Source of the DNA: Gammaproteobacteria bacterium
GTDB lineage: Bacteria; Pseudomonadota; Gammaproteobacteria; SZUA-140
Length of the DNA stretch: 8,630 nucleotides
NCBI GenBank assembly: GCA_026982145.1
Contig: JALSHQ010000388.1
Span: forward strand, 1-8,630
Direction of reading: 5' to 3'
The notes beneath the pieces are model-generated. The model was not told where the DNA came from and made no database searches. It worked only from the letters and a program-made list of their open reading frames with translations. Shown one piece after another: positions 1 to 6,024 of this stretch (positions within the stretch are counted from its first letter, which is position 1; every line of letters starts with the position of its first letter). Made by a program: the position numbers and the translations under genes.

Positions 1-2568
1 CTGATCACCCGGTTTCACATCGTTGTAGTTCTTCACCCCAATACCACATTCGGTGCCCGCGCGCACTTCATTAACATCGTCTTTAAAGCGACGTAATGAT
101 TCGAGCTCACCTTCGTAGATCACAACATTGTCACGCAAAACACGAATCGGATTACTGCGTTTGACTGAGCCCTCAATCACCAAACAACCGGCAATCGCAC
201 CCAGTTTAGGCGAGGTAAAGACATCTCGAACCTCTGCCAGCCCAACAATCTGTTCTTTGATTTCAGGTGCGAGCATTCCAGAGAGCGAGCTCTTCACATC
301 ATCAATCACATCGTAGATCACGCTGTAGTAACGAGGCGAAAGCCCAGACTCTTCACCGAGGCGGCGTGCAGCCGCATCGGCTCGCACGTTAAAACCTACC
401 AAGATCGCTTCGGAGGCAATGGCGAGATTAACATCAGACTCATTAATACCACCGACGCCTGAAGCCACAATTTTCACTGCCACTTCATCATTAGAAAGTT
501 TAGTGAGTGAATCGCGTAGAGCTTCAACGGAACCCTGTACATCAGCTTTGATCAGCAAGTTAAGAATATCAACTTTATTACGGCCCATCTGTGAAAACAT
601 ATCTTCCATCTTCGACGCTTTCTGGCGAGCCAGCTGTATTTCACGCGCCTTCGCTTGTCTAAACAGTGCAACCTCGCGCGCTTTGCGCTCATCTGGCACT
701 ACGAGCACCTCATCACCTGCACTAGGCGTTCCTGAAAGCCCAAGCACAACCACGGGAATCGAGGGGCCGGCTTGCTCAACCGGCTTCCCGGCCTCATCGA
801 AAATCGCACGTACGCGGCCATATTCTTGACCTGCAAGTACCATATCACCCTTACGTAGAATACCGTTCTGAACCAGAATAGTGGCGACAGGGCCGCGCCC
901 TTTATCGAGGCTCGATTCAATGACCGCGCCTCTAGCCGCACACTCTTCGACCGCTTTTAACTCGAGTACTTCAGCCTGAAGCAGGATCGCGTCAAGCAGG
1001 CTATCAATCCCTTCGCCTGTTTTGGCCGAGACACCCACAAACATGATCTCACCACCCCACTCTTCAGGGATCACTTCATGCCCCACCAGCTCTTGTTTCA
1101 CGCGATCAACATCAGCTTCTTGCTTATCAATTTTATTGATCGCAACAATCAATGGCACGCTTGCTGCCTTGGCGTGTTGAATCGCTTCTAATGTCTGTGG
1201 CTTAACGCCATCATCCGCGGCAACCACTAGAATCACAATATCGGTCACATCTGCACCGCGTGCGCGCATTGCAGTGAATGCGGCATGGCCAGGGGTGTCA
1301 AGAAAGCTGATCATCCCCTTCTCTGTCTCAACGTGGTAAGCGCCCATATGCTGGGTAATGCCGCCCGCCTCACCACTGGCCACTTTAGCGTTGCGAATGT
1401 GATCCAGTAGCGATGTTTTACCGTGATCAACATGCCCCATAATCGTCACCACCGGCGCACGTGGTACCTGCTCACCGGGAATCTCTTCAGCAGCCTGCTG
1501 CAACTCATCTTCAACCGCATTTTCAGCCAATGCTTTCGGCTTATGCCCCATCTCTTCAACCACAACCGATGCGGTGTCTTGGTCAAGCACTTGGTTAATG
1601 GTGACCATTGAGCCTAGCCCCATTAATGCTTTGATCACCTCAGCCGCTTTCACTGACATTTTTTGCGCCAGCTCAGCCACAGTAATGGTTTCCGGAATCG
1701 TCACTTCGCGTACAACAGGCGCTGTGGGCATCTCAAAACCGTGCTGACCACCCGGAGAGATGGCTGGCTTCGCCTTAAATTTACCTTTTTTCTTGCGCCT
1801 GCCCGCTTTACCGCTGGTGACATGAAGCTCTCGTCGACCATATTTTGTAGAACGTTCACCACCACGCCCATCTTTAGCTTTGCGCTTACCTTTTTTATCC
1901 GTCGAGACGGGCTCAGAGGCCTTGGGAGTCGCGGCTGCCATGGCCGCCTCTTTAGCAGCCTTCGCCGCTTTTGCTGCTTCTACTTCTTGTTCAGCGGCAA
2001 CATGCTCATTAGCCGCAGCCTTCACCGCCTCGATGGCGGCTTGCTCGGCTGTACGCTGCATCTCTTCTATCTGCAGGCGTGCCGCCTCTTCAGCGGCTTT
2101 CTTTTCATTAATCGCTCGCTGCTCACTCTCTTGCTTGAGCAACTCTTCTTTTACCGCAGTTTTTTCAGCAAGGTCAATCTCTGCTTCTTTTGAAGTAGGC
2201 TTTGCCTCTTCTGCTTCGCGGACAGCCTCTTCTTCGGCCACTAACTCACTGCGTTTAGCGTAGGTGCGCTTGCTGCGAAACTCAACGCTCACCTTTTTAA
2301 CTTTTTTAATGCGCCCCTGAGTGCTGCTTTGCTCCAGCTCGCTCACCGTTTTTCGCCGCAATGTGATTTTTTTGGGCTCACGCTTTTTAGGTGCATCATC
2401 GTCACCATGGCTTCTGCGCAGATAGCCCAGTAGCTCCATTTTGTCTTCTTCGCTTATCGATTCGTTTTCATCCGTGATGGTGCGACCTGCCTCACCCAAC
2501 TGGGCAATCAAGCGATCAACTGGAATGCCAACTACTTCAGCAAGTTGTTTTACCGTAACTTCAGCCAT
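1..2568 (-). CDS. infB: Translation initiation factor IF-2, 3' end cut by window edge
   Basis: IF2 is the GTPase that brings formyl-Met initiator tRNA to the 30S subunit and promotes 50S joining. The frame is open for 856 codons from the ATG at 2568 to the window edge. It stops inside the conserved C-terminal motif NYNDVKPGDQ, so roughly 15 residues should be missing. Visible order: an IF2 N-terminal subdomain (about residues 1-50), a KKITLRRKTVSEL segment (66-78), an Ala/Glu-rich probably helical stretch (about 108-216), a Lys/Arg/Gly-rich basic region (about 224-276), an IF2_N fold (about 288-340), then the G domain. G-domain motifs are G1 GHVDHGKT (378-385), G2 T405, G3 DTPGH (424-428), G4 NKID (478-481) and G5 SAK (514-516). 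The C-terminal domain includes GFNVRAD. The start lies 16 nt after the nusA stop behind a weak GTAGAG ribosome site, consistent with cotranscription and coupling. No frameshift is seen. Identity is secure. Confidence 0.98.
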   Translation of the reverse strand, partial: MAEVTVKQLAEVVGIPVDRLIAQLGEAGRTITDENESISEEDKMELLGYLRRSHGDDDAPKKREPKKITLRRKTVSELEQSSTQGRIKKVKKVSVEFRSKRTYAKRSELVAEEEAVREAEEAKPTSKEAEIDLAEKTAVKEELLKQESEQRAINEKKAAEEAARLQIEEMQRTAEQAAIEAVKAAANEHVAAEQEVEAAKAAKAAKEAAMAAATPKASEPVSTDKKGKRKAKDGRGGERSTKYGRRELHVTSGKAGRRKKKGKFKAKPAISPGGQHGFEMPTAPVVREVTIPETITVAELAQKMSVKAAEVIKALMGLGSMVTINQVLDQDTASVVVEEMGHKPKALAENAVEDELQQAAEEIPGEQVPRAPVVTIMGHVDHGKTSLLDHIRNAKVASGEAGGITQHMGAYHVETEKGMISFLDTPGHAAFTAMRARGADVTDIVILVVAADDGVKPQTLEAIQHAKAASVPLIVAINKIDKQEADVDRVKQELVGHEVIPEEWGGEIMFVGVSAKTGEGIDSLLDAILLQAEVLELKAVEECAARGAVIESSLDKGRGPVATILVQNGILRKGDMVLAGQEYGRVRAIFDEAGKPVEQAGPSIPVVVLGLSGTPSAGDEVLVVPDERKAREVALFRQAKAREIQLARQKASKMEDMFSQMGRNKVDILNLLIKADVQGSVEALRDSLTKLSNDEVAVKIVASGVGGINESDVNLAIASEAILVGFNVRADAAARRLGEESGLSPRYYSVIYDVIDDVKSSLSGMLAPEIKEQIVGLAEVRDVFTSPKLGAIAGCLVIEGSVKRSNPIRVLRDNVVIYEGELESLRRFKDDVNEVRAGTECGIGVKNYNDVKPGDQ
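1939..1953 (-). promoter_or_regulatory. Possible internal translation start in infB (short IF2 form)
   Basis: An in-frame ATG (residue M210 of IF2, at 1941-1939) is preceded by AAAGAGGCGGCC, which places a GAGG ribosome-binding core five bases before the ATG. This ribosome site is stronger than the one in front of the annotated infB start. In E. coli, infB is known to make shorter IF2 forms from internal starts between the variable N-terminus and the conserved core. This site lies in the comparable place, before the basic linker and IF2_N. Use of the site is inference, and Glu/Ala-rich codons make chance GAGG sequences common here. Confidence 0.3.
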
Positions 2569-2584
2569 GCGTCTCTACCAACTT

Positions 2585-4093
2585 TTAACCTTGATTGACT
2601 TGCTCATTCTCAAACCATGGTGCTCGTGCAGCCATGATCAGTGCGCTCGCGCGCGCCTCGTCCATTCCTTCAATATCAAGCAGTTCATCAACGGCCTGCT
2701 CTGCCAGATCTTCCTGCGTCACAATGCCATTACTGGCAAGTAAGTATGCAAGTGTCTCGTCCATCCCTTCTAGTGCTAACAGATCGTCGGCCGGCTTAGC
2801 GTCTCCAATCTTCTCTTCTGTTGCAATTTCACGTGTCAGCAGCACATCGCGCGCACGGTCACGTAGCTCTTGCACAATATCTTCATCAAACTCTTCAATG
2901 GCTAACAGCTCTTTAGTCGGGACGTAAGCAACCTCTTCAATGCTGGAAAAGCCTTCTTGTACAAAGATCAACGCGATCTCTTCATCAACATCAAGATGCT
3001 CCATAAAGAGGCTTTTGAGCGTTTCGCCTTCAACTTCACTTTTCTCTTCAGCCTGCGCTTCCGTCATGATATTGAGTTCCCAGCCGGTCAGCTGGCTAGC
3101 TAAGCGCACATTCTGTCCACCGCGACCAATGGCCTGAGAAAGATGTTCTTCAGCCACGGCAAGATCCATGCTGTGCGAATCCTCATCGACCACAATCGCT
3201 TCAATTTCTGCGGGTGACATTGCGTTAATCACAAACTGTGCGGGGTTTTCGTCCCATAAAATAATGTCGATACGCTCGCCGCCCAGTTCGTTAGAGACGC
3301 TCTGCACTCGTGAACCTCGCATCCCAACACATGCGCCGACAGGATCGATGCGATCATCATTGGCATTCACCGCAATCTTGGCGCGCAACCCCGGATCACG
3401 TGCCGCGCCCATAATATCAATCAGCCCCTCACCCACCTCAGGGACTTCAATTTTAAATAGCTCAACCAGCAGCTCAGGGGCAGTACGACTAATGAAAAGC
3501 TGCGCGCCACGCTGCTCTGAACGCACATCTTGTAAATACCCGCGCACGCGGTCACCTGTGCGTACCGCTTCTCGTGGGATCATGTCATCACGGGAGACCA
3601 ATGCTTCGGCATTGCCACCAAGGTCAAGAATGGCATTGCCACGTTCAACACGCTTAACAACGCCGGTCACTAGCTCGCCAATGCGGTCTTTATATTGTTC
3701 AACCACCTGTGCGCGCTCAGCTTCGCGCACCTTCTGCATGATCACCTGCTTGGCAGCCTGTGCGGCGATCCGGCCAAAGGCAACAGACTCGACGGGTTCT
3801 TCAATTCTGCCGCCGATGACGGCATCGGGGTCACGCTCTTTCGCTTCGCTTAAGGTCAACTGGGTGATGTTCTCTAGGATTTCATCCGAATCATCGGCAT
3901 AGATCTCCCAGTAGCGAAATGTTTCGTATTCGCCGGTGTCTCGATCGATGGATACGCGCACAGCGATGTCGTCGCTATAACGTTTTTTTGTTGCAGTCAC
4001 CAGCGCGGCTTCGATCGCCTCAATAATGACCTCTTTCGCAATCCCACGCTCATTGGAGACTGCATCCACCACCAATAATATCTCTTTGCTCAT
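2585..4093 (-). CDS. nusA: Transcription termination/antitermination protein NusA
   Basis: NusA binds RNA polymerase near the RNA exit channel and modulates pausing, intrinsic and Rho-dependent termination, and antitermination. The 502-residue product is close to the E. coli length (about 495). Order: N-terminal polymerase-binding domain (about 1-130), S1 domain (about 135-200), two KH domains carrying VGMRG (256-260) and the GRGG loop (323-326), then two acidic helical repeats (about 360-425 and 435-495). The two repeats typify gamma- and betaproteobacterial NusA; in E. coli the second contacts the polymerase alpha C-terminal domain and relieves self-inhibition of RNA binding. The start ATG at 4093 has an AGAGG ribosome site six bases upstream. 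It lies 59 bp after rimP and 16 bp before infB, in the conserved operon order. Nothing is broken or missing. Autoregulation by NusA at the upstream leader is plausible but inferred. Confidence 0.98.
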   Translation of the reverse strand: MSKEILLVVDAVSNERGIAKEVIIEAIEAALVTATKKRYSDDIAVRVSIDRDTGEYETFRYWEIYADDSDEILENITQLTLSEAKERDPDAVIGGRIEEPVESVAFGRIAAQAAKQVIMQKVREAERAQVVEQYKDRIGELVTGVVKRVERGNAILDLGGNAEALVSRDDMIPREAVRTGDRVRGYLQDVRSEQRGAQLFISRTAPELLVELFKIEVPEVGEGLIDIMGAARDPGLRAKIAVNANDDRIDPVGACVGMRGSRVQSVSNELGGERIDIILWDENPAQFVINAMSPAEIEAIVVDEDSHSMDLAVAEEHLSQAIGRGGQNVRLASQLTGWELNIMTEAQAEEKSEVEGETLKSLFMEHLDVDEEIALIFVQEGFSSIEEVAYVPTKELLAIEEFDEDIVQELRDRARDVLLTREIATEEKIGDAKPADDLLALEGMDETLAYLLASNGIVTQEDLAEQAVDELLDIEGMDEARASALIMAARAPWFENEQVNQG

Positions 4094-4152
4094 ATCACGC
4101 CTCTATCACAATCCCGGTAACAACCAAAACGCTGCCAATATTCTACTATCCC

Positions 4153-4614
4153 TTATTCTACAACCAAGCGAGCTTTTTCTATTCTGTCCCACGGCAAACT
4201 AAAAACCTCTTCATCAACCGCTAGCTCCACCCGTTGATCCGCCACCTGCACTCCCTGCAACAAACCCTTAAAATTACGCCGTCCATTTAACGGGACTTGC
4301 AGTTTTATCTGCACGTGATGGCCGCTGAAACGCTCAAAGTCTTCGAGCTTAAACAGTGGCCGATCAAGCCCTGGTGAGGAGACTTCAAGCACATAGTGCC
4401 CTTTTATTGGATCTTCAACCTCCAGCACACCGCTCACTTGGTGGCTCACAGTGCCGCAATCATCAACCGTGATCCCTTCTGGTTTATCTATATATATACG
4501 CAGTAGTGAGTGCTTTCCTTGTGGCAAATACTCTAGCCCGACAAACTCATACCCTAGCGATAGCACCACAGGGCTTATAAGCTCCTCTAATTGCGTATGT
4601 GCTCGTCCCGCCAT
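4153..4614 (-). CDS. rimP: Ribosome maturation factor RimP
   Basis: RimP is a cytosolic factor that assists 30S subunit maturation. The 153-residue product matches the usual family length. Visible family features are LGYEFVGLEY in the N-terminal domain (about 18-27), YIDKPEGITVDDC (about 41-53), the strongly conserved SPGLDRPL (about 79-86), and GRRNFKGLL with an SLPW segment in the C-terminal Sm-like domain. The ATG at 4614 (MAGRAHTQ) is chosen because the family begins there and GGAATGG lies a suitable distance upstream. An in-frame TTG at 4662 would extend the protein by 16 residues, but that codon lies in the loop of the upstream terminator hairpin, so it is rejected. rimP is the first gene of the rimP-nusA-infB operon and is expressed from the promoter at about 4821-4849. 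Confidence 0.97.
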   Translation of the reverse strand: MAGRAHTQLEELISPVVLSLGYEFVGLEYLPQGKHSLLRIYIDKPEGITVDDCGTVSHQVSGVLEVEDPIKGHYVLEVSSPGLDRPLFKLEDFERFSGHHVQIKLQVPLNGRRNFKGLLQGVQVADQRVELAVDEEVFSLPWDRIEKARLVVE

Positions 4615-4813
4615 CGTTATGCCATTCCAAATAAAATACCTAAAAACAAAAAATGGGCACAAGGCCCACTTTTAAAAATTCACTGTTTGATGCTAACCTT
4701 CGCTGCATCAAGCATCGATCACTGTGAAATCTTCGATTCCCGATGAAAATCAATAGGTTGGTTAATCTTCAGCGCGCTCAAAATCGATCTTTTACAACAG
4801 CAGTCGACTACTC
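4615..4813 (-). promoter_or_regulatory. rimP leader RNA (putative attenuator region)
   Basis: About 200 nt lie between the predicted transcription start (about 4812-4814) and the rimP ATG. From 5' to 3' on the minus strand it contains: a small stem near the start (GTCGA 4816-4812 pairing with TCGAC 4807-4803); a 7-bp perfect stem TTGATGC/GCATCAA (4711-4705 with 4693-4687, 11-nt loop); a 12-codon open frame (4715-4680); and an intrinsic terminator ending about 27 nt before the ATG. A terminator lying after the promoter and before the first gene is the signature of attenuation. I recall a computationally predicted rimP leader with a terminator in gammaproteobacteria. That family name is from memory, not from a covariance match, and the signal sensed is unknown. 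Confidence 0.6.
4642..4673 (-). terminator. Intrinsic terminator in the rimP leader
   Basis: Reading the minus strand, AAAAGTGGGC (4673-4664) pairs with GCCCATTTTT (4658-4649) over 10 bp including one G-U pair. The loop is the five bases CTTGT, and the hairpin runs into the T-rich tract TTTTTTGTTTTT (4653-4642). This is a textbook Rho-independent terminator. It sits after the sigma-70 promoter and about 27 nt before the rimP start, so it probably stops a fraction of transcripts in the leader. It would also stop readthrough from the upstream trhP unit. The opposite strand has only a short T run, and no plus-strand gene needs it. Confidence 0.85.
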
Positions 4814-4820
4814 GACGAGT

Positions 4821-4849
4821 ATTATATGGATGAACACCCTTTTTATCAA
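4821..4849 (-). promoter_or_regulatory. Sigma-70 promoter for rimP-nusA-infB
   Basis: On the minus strand, TTGATA (4849-4844) is followed by a 17-base spacer and TATAAT (4826-4821). The -10 box is a perfect consensus, the -35 box matches 4 of 6 bases, and the spacing is optimal. The expected start is near 4812-4814, giving a leader of about 200 nt. It is the strongest promoter-like sequence noticed in the window. Confidence 0.8.
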
Positions 4850-4947
4850 TAACTTATACGGGGATATTTTCTTCTTCACCTCAATCGTTTCAACAAATTA
4901 GGGCGCTAGGGGGGCAAACATCCACCGTGATACCGTTGAAAGTAGCA
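4850..4947. other. Gene-free stretch after the lipoprotein gene
   Basis: These 98 bases separate the stop of the FGE-like lipoprotein gene from the rimP promoter. I see no hairpin followed by a T run after the stop, so transcripts of the upstream unit may continue into the leader terminator. No open frame or RNA gene is recognisable. A G-rich patch (AGGGGGG on the plus strand, near 4909-4915) is the only compositional oddity. Confidence 0.4.
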
Positions 4948-6024
4948 CTATTTGGCGCATCGGAAGCCAACATCTTCTGAGCGCAGTTCGGGTTCTGCGT
5001 ACTGGCGTGCCGCCCCACGGAAAAACATGCTCAGCGCATAGTGCCCGACACCGCCACCGCCACCGCGAATCACTTTGTTTTTCTCGCCAAACAGATCACT
5101 TTTATAATCTGACCCTGCGTAGGGCTGGTACCAGTCCGCCACCCACTCCCACACGTTGCCGGCCATATCAAATGCGCCATCGGGGGATTTGTTGCCGGGG
5201 TATGCGCCGACCGGCGCGATTCCCTCATCCCAGTCGGAATCATCACCGGTATTGGTGATCTTCACATCCCACTGCTCACCCCACGGGTATTCACGGCCAT
5301 CGGTACCACGTGCGGCGCGCTCCCATTCTGCCTCCCGTGGCAGGCGCTTGCCACGCCACTGACAATAGATGGCTGCCTCTTGCCAACTCACATCGGTGGC
5401 GGGTAGCACATCCATCTTATTCTGCACTTCAACCATGGCGACCATCAGCGCTTCGCGCGACATCTCGCGGGTGTCCATATCGAGCTTAAAGTCATTGGCG
5501 GCGATTTCGCGCAAGCGGGTAATCTCCATTCTCTCCGCCTCTTCCATCGTCAGCCCATAGCCGTTATTTCCCCATAAAAAGGGCAACAGACGGTCAGTAG
5601 ACAGTATGAACTCTTTATATTCTGCTTTAGTCGTTTCATAGGTGTCGATCATAAATTCATCGAGTTGGTGCCGGTGCTCGGGGTGCTCATTAACGAACAG
5701 CGGCGTTGAAAAACCGTAACGCTTCTGCAACCCTTCATCATCTACTTTGTTACTGCCCATGATGAATTCACCGGCAGGTATGGTGACCATCGGGATCGAT
5801 GCTGTCAGTGGTGACGCTCTACCTAACCGCAGCTCCGCTTCATTCAGTCGATCTTCTGGCGATTTTTTTGTCGTGGCTTTAAGTGCGTTGTGTGCAGCCG
5901 AAACTTCGGCCGAGGATGATTTATTCGGTGAAGCAGAGGCCGCTGTCACTTCGCCTGGATTTTTATCACACGCCAGCAGCCCAAACGTTACCAATATCAA
6001 CAACCCGCGTTTAACACTGTTCAT
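4948..6024 (-). CDS. Lipoprotein with diverged FGE/SUMF1-like domain
   Basis: The 358-residue product begins with a lipoprotein signal: MNSVKRGLLI, a hydrophobic core and lipobox LLAC with the lipidated cysteine at C19. Asp at +2 would favour retention in the inner membrane by the E. coli rule. A Ser/Ala/Lys-rich linker (about 20-75) leads to an FGE/SUMF1 (C-type-lectin-like) domain with MVTIPAGEFIMGS (79-91), CQWRGKRLPREAEWERAARG (221-240), YPWG (246-249), DMAGNVWEWVADWY (286-299) and terminal GFRCAK (353-358). A charged helical insert of about 45 residues (about 155-203) is absent from the neighbouring paralogue. Where FGEs have GGSW/Y and their cysteine pair, this protein has RGGGGGVGHYALSM with no cysteine; the only cysteines are C19, C221 and C356, so FGE catalysis is unlikely. 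The ATG at 6024 overlaps the upstream stop (ATGA) and has GGAAGAG just before it. A longer in-frame start at 6063 would bury the signal peptide and is rejected. Function unknown. Confidence 0.88.
   Translation of the reverse strand: MNSVKRGLLILVTFGLLACDKNPGEVTAASASPNKSSSAEVSAAHNALKATTKKSPEDRLNEAELRLGRASPLTASIPMVTIPAGEFIMGSNKVDDEGLQKRYGFSTPLFVNEHPEHRHQLDEFMIDTYETTKAEYKEFILSTDRLLPFLWGNNGYGLTMEEAERMEITRLREIAANDFKLDMDTREMSREALMVAMVEVQNKMDVLPATDVSWQEAAIYCQWRGKRLPREAEWERAARGTDGREYPWGEQWDVKITNTGDDSDWDEGIAPVGAYPGNKSPDGAFDMAGNVWEWVADWYQPYAGSDYKSDLFGEKNKVIRGGGGGVGHYALSMFFRGAARQYAEPELRSEDVGFRCAK

Noticed and set aside
1880..2263. Plus-strand Ala/Ser-rich open frame opposite infB
   Set aside because: It is the complement of the Ala/Glu-rich IF2 linker; GCx/GAx codons read backwards give Ser/Ala/Cys runs that imitate a hydrophobic protein.
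3168..3902. Long plus-strand open frame (244 codons) opposite nusA
   Set aside because: It lies wholly antisense to the well-supported nusA, is Ser/Thr/Arg-rich as expected of a shadow frame, and has no recognisable motif or ribosome site.
4615..4662. Sixteen-residue N-terminal extension of RimP from a TTG at 4662
   Set aside because: The TTG lies in the loop of the intrinsic terminator, the extension is an artefact of the U tract (Phe-rich), and RimP proteins start at MAGRAHTQ-like sequence, here at 4614.
4674..4820. A tRNA gene in the rimP upstream gap
   Set aside because: The expected gammaproteobacterial position was inspected, but no T-loop GTTCGA-type box, anticodon stem or acceptor pairing was found; the inverted repeats present are leader stems.
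4900..4947. Terminator after the FGE-like lipoprotein gene
   Set aside because: Only weak, interrupted pairing and no T run on the minus strand; not supportable as an intrinsic terminator.
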